Shown: positions 24,801 through 38,800 of the stretch, piece by piece
Layout: every line of letters starts with the position of its first letter
Numbering within the stretch: position 1 is the stretch's first letter
Assembly (NCBI GenBank): GCA_964304625.1
Contig: OZ199838.1
Coordinates: 3,162,001 to 3,226,000, forward strand
DNA length: 64,000 bases
Direction: 5' to 3'
DNA from: Kudoa neothunni
Lineage: Eukaryota; Cnidaria
Notes under the pieces: model-generated
What the model was told of the DNA's origin: nothing
What the model saw: the letters and a program-made list of their open reading frames with translations, nothing else
Databases searched by the model: none
Position numbers and translations under genes: made by a program

Positions 24801-27800
24801 GATATTACACTGTAAAATCAATGTCAGTACTCATTTAATAATATTTATTTTAAAAATTAAAGTAAATCGACCACAATGACGACTATTATCTTATTAGAGC
24901 ATTGGCTATGATAACTGAGCATTGTTTCAAAACCTCCAAAACATCGTTGTTTGCGTTGTTCGGAAATATTCTAGTTAAAATCATACACATAATGTCTCAA
25001 GTAAGTTGATTACCTTAACCAATTGAGGACAACCATAGGCCCCACGCACCATTTTTATATTATTTTGTTAATTTGGTTACATTTTGAGTATTTTCGTTGG
25101 AACTTTTTCCAATTTTATTATATTAATTGATAAATAATACTTTTTATTAAAGTTTGGTGAAAATACATAAAATATAACAAGTTTAATAATAAAAGTTAGT
25201 TTAAAAATAATAGAAAGATTGGCTCGTAAAGCCCAAGGTTACCCTCAAAAGGTTAATTAAGACAAACAAATATTCTTTTATTTCTGTCAAGTTGAAACTG
25301 GTGTATGTGATGAACGAGGTCATTCCAGAGCTAATTAAAGTTAACTCGTCAAAACAAATCATACCAGAGGTTAGTGCAATTTGAGATATTTATTGTTATT
25401 TAACCTTTAGAAAGCTAACGTTGGTATTCGTGCATTTATTATTATAATGGATGCGTTGCAAAAAAAAGTAACCTCGGTCAATTAATTTGATAATGGTGAT
25501 TAACGTTCTGTTTGTAGACAACAACTTTACCACTCGACGAGGGAATCAATTCCGCGTTAATGCAATCAAAAATGTCGATCGATAATAGATCGATTTCCAG
25601 CAGGGGCGGTGCTGGTGCAAAAACTAAAATGCCTAAATCTCTACGAAAAAACAAAATTCTTAGCTACAAAACTATGAAATTATCAAAAGAGTCTGCCGAA
25701 AAATATGGTTTGACCACCCACTTTGATCAGTGAGACCTTTTTTGTTAAATTAAAATATTTCGTCTGTGACGATTCGCCTCCATTGTAGAATTAAAAAAAT
25801 AATTGAATCATTGTTAAAAATTTTGGATCCACAAATTAATAGAGCCACTCAATCTACTGTCATTAATCAACCTGACACCGCTAAGTATGTTTTCAACTGT
25901 TGACATCTAGTTTGTAGTAAATGTGTGATTTTAGTCATGATCGAAAAATGAAGTTAGAACTATTTACGACGTGCATCTCAGCTATAACCAAGTAGTTGAT
26001 GTAGATGTTGCGTTGTACTAATAGCTGTTGTTGGATAGGTTTGACTTGAATGTTTCTGACGATTATGGATTGATCGAATTGCTCGGTCGGGCTGTTGTCA
26101 ACTCTCACAGAGACTTGAAACAACGTGCACATATCGTCATAAAATCGATTCTCTATGATTTTCCGCATATTGCAGGAGAAATTTTCTACTGTAAAATGCA
26201 ATTACAATATCCGCGATATTTAGCTCTTTGATTTAGTCTACTCTTGGTACATTATAAAAGAAATAGCTGACAATGCTACTTCCACTTTGGACGAGGTGAT
26301 TGAAGGTTATTGTAGACAAGTGCAGTTCTACAAAAGTAGAATATTGGCAATCTCCACAGTAAATATCTATTTTTTTTTCTCGACTAATTGTTTCATTCTC
26401 AATTGTAGAATGATGATTTGATGAATAATAAAACTTGCGAAAGTGCCCTTTCAGCCTGTCATATCATCGAAGGCTTCTCATTGCATATGCTTTCCAAGTA
26501 TTTGAATTTGTGGTTTGATAAAGGGTTAATTTGTGGGATTTTAGCAATTCCATTCTATTAAGAAAAATGGCTTTTCAAAACTTTAACGATTGTCATCATA
26601 TTTCATCTCATCTTCAACTCAGTGTAATTTTTTTATTTATTGATCAATACTGATGTAATTGAATGTATAAAGTTTGTTTCAAAAGAAATTCCTGTTTGGA
26701 AAAAATTGGACTGGTTCTTAAAACAAGGCTCTAATATGCCCGCAACGTTTCAAAACCCACAGGTACCTTTTTTTTATAAGAACACTCACACAATTAAGCT
26801 GATAACGAAAAAGTTTGTATAATCAATTTCTGTCTACATGTATACCCTTGCAGATACTTAATTTAAATGCCATGAATCAAGATTTTTTAAGCTGATAAGA
26901 AATTTTTATTTCCTCTTTGTCGCAGCGCGTGCTTTAGAATTTTAAGATTCATAAGATTTTAAATCCCTTAATGTGAATGAGAATGTTGAAAACATGTGAA
27001 TATTTATTATCACTGTTATAGTCTTCCTTTAAATATAATTAAAGGAGGATTGGCATTAAGTCAATCTATTTTCCTATTAGAATAATAGAGGAATTCGTTG
27101 CTTTTGCGTGGTTGATATATTAAAATTTGGAGGGTCATGATTGGTTGATGCGATTGATAAACTTTCTTAAATTATCGATTTGAAAAATGGTATTGCGCAA
27201 AATCACGTATTACAAGTAAATTCATACTATTCTGTGACAATACTCGAATGCACTAATAAAACAATATATTTAAGATAAAACGTATTATATATGAGATTTG
27301 GTGATTTTTTGGTGCATTTAATAATCTAATCAAAGGATACAGCGTTACAGTAATATGTACAGTCCTGCCTCGATATTGCGTTATTCGGTATTGCGTAGTA
27401 GTCCAATATCTCGTTAATTTTTTAATTGTTTATGAATTTGGATACTGCTAAGTAATAATTACCTTATTAACTTGTAAAATATCTATAAAAAAATTAGTAT
27501 GAAATCGTTCAGTATTGCGAAGTAATTTCGCATTGCGTAGCAATTCTAAGATCCAGAAACCCCGTTTTAATTCTACATTGCGTAATAAATTTGACCATGC
27601 CAAGCATACAGAGTGATGTTGACGAGAAATTTAAAATTATCGGTTGTAATAATTCAATTAAGTCAATAAGGAGTTCAAAAATGAACAATTTAGAAATTTG
27701 ATCTTAGTATTAGAATAACTGTCTTGATAAAAATTACATTTTAAATATAAAGAACATTCAACCCTCGGTAGAATCTTTTAGATAGAACAAAAACTTCCAA

Positions 27801-28428
27801 GCTACGACACTTCTAACAAACAAAAATGTGAATGCAGGAGAGACTATTAGTGGCCCAATTTAATAGTGGGCCATGTGCCAGTATCTCTGATGATAAGTAT
27901 CAAGAGGAATAATTAATCATCAAACTGTCAACATCTAAATTATGGATACCTTAAGAACTCTTAGACAAACCTTTGCAAGCCAAGATCCAGAAGGTCTGTG
28001 ATTTACATCCTGCTATAGATCGAAAATCAGCCATTTTAAAGGGAAGAAAACCGCAGATTAAAATGGTGGATAGTTTCTCTAAAGATAAAGTCGAAAATGT
28101 AAAAAACTTACTTTCATTATATACATGAGTTTATGTTTAAAAAGGAGCCAATAAGTGGTTCAATCGATTTTCGCATAGTGCGCATACGCTAACTCGATTT
28201 GCGTAATTAGTTGCTACCACCCAACTTAATACGCTATACCGAGACACGACTGTATTTATTTGAGTGGAATGTATACTGTAAATATAAAGAACGTAAAATT
28301 TAATTATCCCTCTAATTATTGTTCAATATTTTCTTTGTATTTTTTATTCGCGTATATTGCCTTCTAATTTGAAACCAGAATTTAGTATTAATTCATGCGA
28401 AAATATTATTGTTTAAATCTAATTCTGT

Positions 28429-28459
<31 letters not shown>

Positions 28460-31400
28460 CAAAGTTCATTTGTCATAATTAAAACGAATCCACCTTTTAT
28501 TGATGATGTTAAAATTCTTTCTATAATAGTGAGTTAAATTTAGACTATAAAGTACATTTCTCTAATTGATCCAGTAAATTCTTCATCGATTAATAATTCA
28601 TTATTCATCAATAATTAATGATTATATCCTCCTACATCTATTTTGTCCCTATATTTTAAATTTTTTTAATAATAAATACATGGTTTGAAATTAATTGAGT
28701 AGATTCCTATATTTATAATTTCGTCTTCATGTTGTATTATAATTCGATGATGGAGCTGATTTAACAAATATTTTTAACGTGTAGACGCCGTCTCTATAAT
28801 AATATCTACACAGGAATACTCCAATTATTTATCAAAATTGCTAAATATCTGTAATAAAAATTATTAAAGGTGATTTCTTTATTAAATTTAATAAGTTTAA
28901 TTATTTTCTACCAGTTGTTTTGGAATTTATGGTTGTGTGTTCAAATTATGCACGTTAAAAAATAATAACAGATCATTTTAGAGTGCTAGTGTCAGCAAAA
29001 ATCTTAATGTTGTCGAGCGTCTGCTGTTTTCATCTGAGAATGGAAATAAGAACTGGTTCGATGTATTCGGTAAGTGGTTGAATGTGAGCCATCTGAGTGA
29101 GTGCGCCCCTTCCGCCTCACTCATTTTCCAATGGATAAACATTACGCGATTCACTCAAACCTATTATCCTTTGGATGTAGTTATGCATGACACTACAGTT
29201 GATTCGCTGAATAAGAGTAGTCTACAAAAGACACAAAGCAAACGTAGTGTGACCGGGACGGAAAATTCCGGTTGGATTATGTATGGGTTAGCATTGTGTG
29301 CTAACGGTGCCACTAAAATTACATCCATCGAAGAAACTTCATTTAAACACCTCAAAATAGATACCACGAAATTATTGGACTACATATCAAATGATATCTA
29401 TTGCAAGGAGATTTTGTCAAAGTTGGCAAACAACATCAAACATCCTGTGCTTTTTGACAAAAGATTTCCCGTCCATCACATAATAGGCCACACCGAAAGT
29501 CAATCTCACAAATACCTATTTGAGATTATTGTCCTTATTTGTAAGGAGTTGAATGAGAAGAAACCTGAAACCAATCGCAAGAAACGTCGAAAAGACATTC
29601 CCAAGATAAATCTACTCAAAGTGTTTTCATGTTTAGTTGAGAATGACAATCTCAATAACAGTATCAATAATGACACCGTTGGTTACTACAAAGAATTTCT
29701 ACAGTTTCTAGACTCTATAGTATTGTATGTGTCCAACAATTTATTAGTCACAAACGATGCGGAAGAACATTTGTCCTACATGATGAAATTATCCCTGTTG
29801 AAAACCATCGAAGGTATTGCAAACGCCATCTACAAATCCAACTATTGCACACTGTTGTCAGACAGTTCTCGAATGAGCTTTTTCAATCTGATACATAATT
29901 GGGTGAATAGTCCATTAAATTCAGAACCACTTAGAATTAGCTGCTGTGCAACTTTAGCTGCTTTACTCCAATCGAAATCATTTCTGTCTACTACAACCTG
30001 TGTCACCAATAATATTAGTTTAAGTGGTACTAATTCCATATCCGATGCTGATATTATATCGTTGCTTGAAATGTTTATGTCCAACAACAAAACTATTGAT
30101 ATCGCATATCAGTTGTTATTGATTTTGTTTGAAAATAAGGAAGATGTTTCTAAACTTGTTTATTGGGTTGTTGAGAAATGTTTAAAATGCGACAAAACTA
30201 TCCACGAAATTCTTGTTGTTATATTGGGGGAATATTTTGTCAAGTTAAACCTCATGTCAATGGAATCATTGGTTCTGCCTTTGGTTTTGTTGTTTTCCAA
30301 ATCAGATGATGAGAATGTCTTGTATGCTGTACGAAATGTAGTTTCGTTTGCGGTGCAACAACATTCAGACCAAACGCCTTATTCCGATCTTGACTTAATT
30401 CATAGAGTCGGGGTCGACCATTTTAGAAACTCTTTCAATCATACCGTGTCTAAAATTTTGATTGATCATAGTTACAAAGTGATAAACTTTTTTCACAAAT
30501 TTTACATAATTGCCAACCCCAATTTGCGCAGTACTATCATTCACATTCAGTGTTGCTGGTTGGAAAATATCGACTTTGGAACGATCAAACCAGTTGTCTC
30601 GGGCTCATATTTTTCCACAATAACAGCAACCACAAGAACAACGTCAGTCGACGTGCTGGAAGAGTTGGAAAAAACAAAATCTCGAACAAACACAAACAGT
30701 TCTGCAACTTTCGCTCCCAAAACCAGGTATCAATGTTCGGATCGAGAAAGCATCGCACTGTTATCAAATTTGTTCTATCTCACCCAAAAACATTATCTTG
30801 AATATCCAGATGTGTTAACGAAAATGTGGTCTGCTGTGATAGAAGGGCGCCCACTTAATTTACGATATACCCTTGAAATTCTTTTGGCGCTCATTCAAAA
30901 TTATAGTTTTTATGTGTTGGATTCGGTGCGCGTAATATTGAGTATTGTGTCGAGAGAGTTTACGGAAAAAGTGATTAAATTTTTAATGCTCAATCTCACC
31001 ATTGAGTCGGCATTTTTCTTCTGTAATTTCGGTGTCAAGTTCACAACCTCGGCTCCGTATCTAACATTAAAGTTTGGTCGTAGTTCGACCAGCAAAGATC
31101 TCAACGATGTTCTTCAGCAACCGCCCTCAATAGACCATCAGCCCACCATTACCAATACAGAAATCGCCGTTAAGCTACAATTACAAAGTGCTTTTGTCTC
31201 TAACGATGATTTTTGTCTACCGGTCTATCAACTTCTCAACTGTGCATTCGAAGAAGTTGATACGTTGAAACACACTTGTCAATCGTCTTTCATTCCAAAA
31301 CCTATTGCCGCCATAGTGATGCTTTCTGATTTACTACTATCCAAGGACGCATTTTCTATTCTTGGTGAGGACCTGATAAATGTGATTCACTTTTGTATTG

Positions 31401-34400
31401 TTGGTCTGACACATGAAAACTGTTTGTTTATCGTCAACCAATGTAAGCGAGCATTAGTTTTCCTATTGATCACATGTTATCATTCGATCAACGAATTGTT
31501 CAATAGAACAATCGACACTACCGCTACCGCATCACTTAAAATCGACTCACTGATCCACGATATTTTTATCAGTTTAAGTCGTCATAATGTGCTATCAAGT
31601 ATGGTGATGAAAAAGTTCTCCTCTAATGATTCATTGAATATTGGTGGTTCGATTCAAACATTATCTGCCGATTCAAACGTCAGCAACAATGTAGGACTTG
31701 AGTATTTGGATCAGTTGGTGGCAGAAAGTAATGCCAAGATGGTCGCTAACAGCGCCGATGAAAATTCTAATAGACTTAGTTCTCTTGTTGATGATATGGA
31801 AAATATATTGATGCGTATATTTGAAATGGGAAATGGTTTTGAATTGTCACCCTTCGCCAATGTTGGCTTTTCAAGTGATATATATTTAAGTGGTACTGTA
31901 AACACAATCAATACTCAATCATTCAAAACTCCATTTTCGGCATCGCCCAAGATAAATACGCCTCTAGGATTTAATCAATTAGATTTGGTGGTTGTTTGCA
32001 GAAAAATTTCACTGATTCTGTCCGCTACAGATATCGGATCAACATTCAAAAAAAATTGGGTGAGGATTTGTATGAATTGGGCGCTGAATCACTCCTCCAG
32101 ATTCATCTCTCAAACCAGCTTCCAAATCTATCTCCTACTTGAAATCCCGATGACTCTAGAAGATATGTATTGTTTGAGTGAAAGGTTGTTGGATTGTGCA
32201 AGTGAGTTGATTGAAACTCAACAACGAAACAAAAATCTTGGAACTCCCACTAAATCCTACTACTCCTCTTTACAGAATTCTATGGAATTTGATTTAATTA
32301 AAATTTATGAACTTCAATTTCAATTATTGTTAAGTCAGTTGGAACCGAATGCCACCCTCTCTTCCAATACTATTATTAATAGTAGTAACACAAGTACTAA
32401 CCCAAATTTTTCTAAAACACATGAAGAATATACCCATGAAATGATGATCTTTTTTGTTCAACTAGCAATAATGTGGTTGAGTTCCAACAGACCGCTAATA
32501 TTTGTGGCTGGATTGAAAATTGTAAGGTTATTGTTGGGCTCGATTGTGAACCAACCAGCACATGATCACCTCTCGCAAATCGCCACTAACACCTCCTCAC
32601 AATCATCGAGTGTGGTTCGTAGATTGTTCGAAATGGACCCTTATCGTTGGGATGAAGTGTGCCCCAACTTTCCAGGTCTTTTAGTATTGGTTGGTCGAGG
32701 TGTTCTTCTTCAGAATGATGCTCCCACTTGTGATAGTGTGATTCAAGCTTTGTGTGAAATGCTGCCCTATTTGGACAAACCGTTAATTTGCACGTTGAAC
32801 CCTGATGTGGCTTTGTCGTTCCACACACTCATACTACTCTCTTATATGGTGGAGGTTTACGAAAGTCCAACCCATTTTCAATTTACAGCTATCAACCTCT
32901 ATTCAAAGATTACCTCTACATTAATAGATGAAGACAGCAGTGAATATTCACTCTCTAGTCCTATAACCAAAATTAATCGGGCATTTTCTATCTATTCCGA
33001 GAAGAACAATATGAATCAACTAGAAGCTTGGTTAGAAATGATACTGTCCTATGTCTTTGGTGACCATCCGCAGTCGTATGACATTGATATGTGTGTATTG
33101 TTTCTATTGCAGTTGGCCAAAAATGAAAATATCATTCACATCTTTTCCCTCATGCACATAGTGAATGCAGTTATTAAGATATCGCTTCCTACTGATGATG
33201 ATGTAATGAAACAACTAACAGACTCCATTTCGTTAATATCGAATAAATACTTGGATGACAGCAATATCTGTAAACTTTCCATGGATATTTTACATAATCT
33301 GATCGGTGTAAAAACCAGCTCCTATATGAACGATTCGCGCCCCGAACATACTGCCAACAAGGACACATCTCCAAATCTACTTAGAGAGAAAATTTCAAAA
33401 AACATTGAGCGTATCAGTTATATGGATTGGCAATGTGATAATTTGATTTTGAATGCCTGTTGCTACAGAAAACAACTCACAACTCTAGTTGAAAACATTA
33501 AAGTGTTCATCGTCGAAAACAAATTATGTGATAGTAGTCATCAGATTAGACTACAAAATTTGTTTGATGAATTCGTTGATTCCAAGATTACCAAATCTAT
33601 GTTTAGAGATGTTTTTTCACGTGAAAAAGCCATGTACTTGATCAATGACTCCAATGATGATGTTGACGACTCCAACAACGATTTGGAATTGAATAACTAC
33701 TCTAGGCACGAATCAACAACAATTGCTTCTGTAAGTACGTCAAAAAATGAAAATATCTACGATGACAATAATCAACTTGATAAAAAAAATTCCATAGCAG
33801 AATTGTCATCTATCACTGTTCAAGTGAATGAAGCGTATCAATTAGTGGATAATATTGTCAAACCGCCACTAAAATCTAGAGTGAAATTGTTATCGGAATT
33901 TGTTATTGTTGATGGAATAGTTGAAGATCAGTTGAGCAACATCACTAGCAATACAAAAGCCACAACATCCTCACCTCATCTGTGTAAAAACAATAGGAAC
34001 AGTCTTGCTTCGATTGAAGTGTTTAGTGAAGACCACCTTTCCACAAACCACATTGGTAATCCTGATGATGTGAAGCTCGATTCGCACCGCGAATTCGATA
34101 TTGCCAAAGAGATGGAGGATGTGTTCAACAATTTTAAGTTTCTTGATGAGGAATTTTATGATGGTACCAACAACGCTATGGCTTGGAATGATCATATGAC
34201 ACCAAGCAGTGAAGTGGATGATCACAAAACAGCTTTGTTAGAAATTCACGATTCGCCTGAAACACCCTACCACAATAGCTCATTGAATGACAACTCTACA
34301 ACTGCAAATAATGACTATTCCGAAAACGACCATCGTTTCCACAGCAAAGCTAAGATAAGTTATGAAGACATAAAAGTTGCGCTACGGAAACATTCTTCAT

Positions 34401-35854
34401 TTAGCCATAAACCTACGGATCGTGGGGATGCTGATAAACTAAATAATAATGCTAAATTAAACGAAACCGTAAATTTGCCAAAACCATTTTCCCCCGAAGG
34501 AGATTCCCCTGCAGTTTTTAAAGAAAAAATAAACCATCACAAACAATCACTTAATTACGATACAATTAAGATTTTTCTGCAAATTGGTCCAATGTTTGGT
34601 GGATGGGATGATATATTCAACCAACTCACCAGGAGCAATCCCGCTCTTACATACAATCTTGCCAAGATTTGTGTTATAGCTTCTGATATTCTTAGTTGTG
34701 TGTTGTGTGATGTGATAACATTTGTTAAAACTATTTTGTCCTCCACATCCACTAATTTAAAATTCAATAAAATTAACTCTCTTTTGGATACACTTTCTGT
34801 TCTATTGGAAAAAAGCTATCTCTACATTCCACAACTTTTGATTCTCCCAATCAAAGATATGTTCAACATGGCCGACGACATCAAAGATCATTGCACAGTC
34901 ATTGTCAATCAAGTCACATTAATGTTACAACAGATATTCAGGTTGAAATCGGTTGTTGATCACCTAATTAAAAAGGAGGTTTTAAGTGGTGTGCCTCCAG
35001 TTGGAGCTATCTCTTTTTCGTGTGATTTCTATATACAGTTGGGATATGCCAACTCTCAAAAAGATTATTATTCCCAATATTCTGATAGTTGTATCGAATT
35101 CGTAGACAAGTTATCCTCCACATCGTCAGCACTTTTATGGACCATTAGTGAGGTTGTGACCGTGATCAGCAGTTTTAACGCTTGCACTGAATTTGTTGCA
35201 TGTCACTACAAAATGCTTCACGATGTTCTTTGTCTTCATGAGGCGTATGTTGATTTTGAAGAAAATTCGTCAACACATGCAGATCCATCAAAAGCGTTGG
35301 CTGATGATATAATCGAAAAATTGGATATTATTCTTCAATCAAATAACCAATCAAAATGTCACAAGATTGAAATCCTTCAGAGATTTCGTGTTTTGATGGC
35401 TTCTCTAAAATATGGTGACCAAGCTCTTCATCATCTTAGCAATAATACCAGTGATTCCGATTCGTTACGTTCCATAAGTGCGATTCCACCTGAAACTAAT
35501 TTGAAAGAAACCAAGAACGAATCTAAATCTCTCGCTTCTAATTTATTTTCTACTCCTCATGTGCCTCATATGAAGGTTGAGTATAGCCAATCGTTCACCT
35601 ACTGCCCTACCGACTTAGGCAATAGGTCTTTTGTTACCACTAACATTGATGAGCTCTCAAAAGAAGCCTATTTTAACTGTCAACTTAATGTTGTCAATCA
35701 ATTTTATCGTTTTATCATGGAAACTATTATGGCAATGGAGGAGGAATCGGCAAAAACCAATGTTCACTACATCCACTGTGAAACGAATCAATCCGCCAGC
35801 AAACATGTAATGATGCTGTCCAAAATTATATTTAGTTTAAAATCTTTATTATGA
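21844..35854 (+). CDS. fry: Furry (Fry/Mor2/Tao3) cell-morphogenesis protein
   Basis: Furry is a giant HEAT/armadillo-type scaffold that works with NDR kinases and Mob proteins in cell polarity and morphogenesis. About 20 exons at 21844-26860 are followed by one exon of 6,873 nt (28982-35854, 2,291 codons), for roughly 3,000 residues in all, the usual size. Segments that align in order with animal Furry include GYIVRWYDNTMEE, ISSFRAINVK plus LYPVEYVEEMFQFLM, FFMEILFPLSAIANAELNIP, FFLQYWTPLLNIFLTSLK, NILVKIIHIMSQ, VMNEVIPELI, GLIELLGRAVVNSHRDLKQR and HIIEGFSLHML. In the large exon I read GKWLNVSHLSECAP, INVIHFCIVGLTHENCLFIV, NQCKRALVFLL and FISQTSFQIYLLLEIPMTLE. The C-terminal third is Asn/Ser/Asp-rich and little conserved. 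Introns are mostly 30-70 nt, but two are longer (about 23473-24893 and 26880-28981). The phase of the junction near 22260-22310 is unresolved. Confidence 0.9.
22380..22410. repeat. GATT/GACT tetranucleotide repeat in a furry intron
   Basis: Two GATT units and about five GACT units in tandem, inside the intron that precedes the VHFLLVINAIFSNT exon. It probably has no function. Confidence 0.9.
23473..24893. other. long furry intron, with a TTG microsatellite at 23487-23516
   Basis: The 1.4-kb intron follows the SIECVYRLVW exon. About ten TTG units lie near its start. The rest is AT-rich and shows no element ends. The next exon reads ALAMITEHCFKTSK. Confidence 0.65.
25019..25252. mobile_element. 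piggyBac-like MITE in a furry intron
   Basis: TTAA flanks it (25015-25018 and 25253-25256). The left end is CCAATTGAGGACAACCATAG and the right end, reversed, is CCTTTTGAGGGTAACCTTGG, which match at 14 of 20 positions. At 234 bp it fills most of an otherwise short intron between the IIHIMSQ and KLVYVMNEVIPELI exons. It has no coding content. The last 20 bases of this window resemble its subterminal sequence. Confidence 0.75.
27360..28252. mobile_element. pogo/Tigger-like non-autonomous element in the last furry intron
   Basis: The left end is CAGTCCTGCCTCGATATTGC and the right end, reversed, is CAGTCGTGTCTCGGTATAGC, which match at 16 of 20 positions. TA lies on both sides (27358-27359 and 28253-28254). 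The element spans 893 bp. Short GCG-rich motifs (ATTGCG) repeat several times just inside both ends. No transposase fragment could be recognised, so it is a non-autonomous or heavily decayed member. Confidence 0.82.
28429..28457. repeat. TA microsatellite in the last furry intron
   Basis: About fourteen consecutive TA units. Confidence 0.9.
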
Positions 35855-38800
35855 AATTTCTAATATTTTTAGTTTTCTATTTATATTACTTTTATTCTTG
35901 TTATAACGTAAATTTCTGATGATACTTGTTTATTTACATGTTTCGGATATTTATAATTGCTTTAAATTGATCTCTAATGATTTTTATAACCTTTTTCTAA
36001 TATCTTTCTATTACATCAAAGGTTAGTTTTTATCATAAGTTTTAATTTATAAACAAGGCGATGCGCTTCTTAGTTTTAGAAAATACCTTCATAACTTAAT
36101 TGGGAAAAATTTTATTTTTTTAAAATGACTTTTAACCAAATAAAGCTATAATTATATAACTAAAAAATATACTAAAAATGGTAGAATTTAACCAGATTAT
36201 TCGGGTTATCCAGAGAATATCGAGCAGTAGACATAAAGTTTTTTATAATTGTGAATAGGTTTTTTGTTTGGAGATTAACTTTCAAAGGACTACCACGATC
36301 CTACAAGCTTTTTTATATGGCAGTGGCTATTATCACGAAGACGAATTTCTCCATACCCACACAGTATTATATATTTCCGTTTACATATTTTTATTTAGAA
36401 CTTTTTTTTATTATAAAAATTTTAATTTTCAAATGGAAATTCATTCACTTGATTTTTGGCCTTTGTAGCATATAACCGTGTATTTTTCACACTTGTAATA
36501 ATTACTTAGTTATTATTAAATATTTTACGATAAAACTATTTACTTAAAAAATTAGAAAAATAATAGCTATCTTAAACACAACATCGATTCGTAAGTCCAT
36601 AAATAGGGATCATATAATCATTGATTTAACTTCGAGTATCTTAGAATTTTACGATAAATAAAAAAAATTACGCGAGAAAGATTTACGACACATGAATAAA
36701 CTTTACTATAATTCATTCATTTATGATTGCAGTCATTCTGAAACCCCTCAGTCTTCATACTACTTTGAGCTCTTTAGGAAGCGTAAAATCCGCAAAAAAT
36801 GTAGGATAACCCACCGAAACAAAAACCTTAGTATTCCAGTAGATCTTGTTGATTTTATATTGGTCTAATAAATTAATCCACTGTGGTTTAATTGGATCCC
36901 AATTCTTTTAAATACAAATTAAAATCCTCAATGTTTAGCTGTGAAGCTCAGCACACATTGTCTGATAATCATTTTAATTCTAACGAGGATTATTTTTGAA
37001 GAATAATTAGTATCAAATCTTCTAATTCACATGTGATATACATAGAAATCAATATGTTCCACTCAAAAATTTGCAAAACGTGAAATTTACACATAAAAAG
37101 TTTAGCATTCAGAGAATCGTTATTCAAGACTTTCAAATCTTTTCTGGTGATTACAGAAAGTACCTTCTCCTTAATCGATGACAGACTACATATTAATTCG
37201 TTAATATACTAGTTTAAAATAACTTTTTTTATAAATAGTACATGCATTACTTATGGGACTCGTTCCAAGGGAAATCGTTACCAGTTAGGTATTGGGGAAC
37301 ACTGAAGAAAGTTTAATATAATTGAGAGTTTAGAAAATGAATAAAATATGAATATTGAGTTTTAACGTGGAATCCAATAATTAATAGGTTGCATCTAACT
37401 AAAGTAATTCTAGAAAAAAAACTTTTCCCATCTAATCCTCTATAAGTATTATTGCACAAAGCTGATTCGCATCCCTAGTAAGAATTCTAACATCACAGTT
37501 ATGATCCAAAGTTAAAATCTATAAAAATAGTTTTATTTCATTACGTCATGAAGATATATTTTTCGTATAATGTATGGACTTGAGTGTAATTATTTCATCA
37601 GTTTCTTATTTTAGACTGCCAGCATTTTTTCACTGGAAAACATAGAAATTAATTCTGATGTTAATTATTATTGCGGTCTGATTTACGTATGGCTGTGTAC
37701 TTGAAGAAAGCATGATTCCATATGTGGTTATGTCGTAGTTTGTAAAAATTTCACTTTTTTTTCAATCGGAGCTGACTCCTACCTTAATATGAGTCTGACA
37801 GATGCCTCACAAAGTTTTAGCCTCTTTTACGCCTTTCGACCTATAACGATAATGGTCGCCAAAATAACAAATGTTCTAAATATAACGGTATTTCAGCTTC
37901 CATTAAATTTTTTGGAAGAGTACTCGTTTGATACAAATAATTTTTTAAATCTTTTATCTATTAGGTTACACAATGATTTTTTTTTTGTTTATCTCAAAGG
38001 ACTCTTCTAGCTGATGAAACAAGATAAATCTTCTCTCCACTTAAAAGATATCACTCTCAGCACTTCTTTCAAATATTTCTCATTCACCCATATTGAATAT
38101 CAGAAAAATTCACATATATGAGGAAAAATTACTAATTATTTATAATCATTAATATAAAATATAAATATTATTCATATAAGTATTACAAGTTTTGTAAGTT
38201 TATTTTTGGGACATCTTTAAACCCTTTTTTCAGAGTTGTCCGTATTAAAGTACCCTAAACGGTTAAGGTAAATATCATTAATCTACAAATTTAGATACTA
38301 AATATCTTTTAACGAACCAAAAAATGTATATATACATACATATACAGGTTGTGTATTTGTGACAGATTTGATTTAATTACGTCGATTTGAGGATGGATCG
38401 TCGAAGTAGGGCTCAAAAAAGCCTGGAAATACTTAATTGTGCTAACGTAACACCAAAAATTATTTCATTGATTGAGATTTGCACAATAATAAGCTAATAT
38501 TCAAAATTTTTAAGCTAACAACTATTGTTTAATCAACATAAAAGCTGATTTTTAAGATAAAATCTTTATTGAAAATTTTGGCACGAAAATTTATTACTTA
38601 ATAGAAAAAAATATATCTAAGTATTAACGAAAATTATAGGTCTAAGCATTTTCAGAATTAGGAGAAATTCGTTTTCGTGACGATAGACAGCCCCGACATG
38701 GGATTTTACGCTAGCGTAGTAACAGCCATTGCCTTTTTATATTACCAGTAAACTCTCGATATTGGGTGACTTTTGGGGACCAATGAAAAGTCTCGCAATA

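Noticed and set aside
29078-35854. The 2,258-codon open frame as a separate gene with its own start
   Set aside because: The first codon there is TTG. The frame is open back to a good splice acceptor at 28981, and the small exons upstream encode the missing N-terminal part of the same Furry protein in order.
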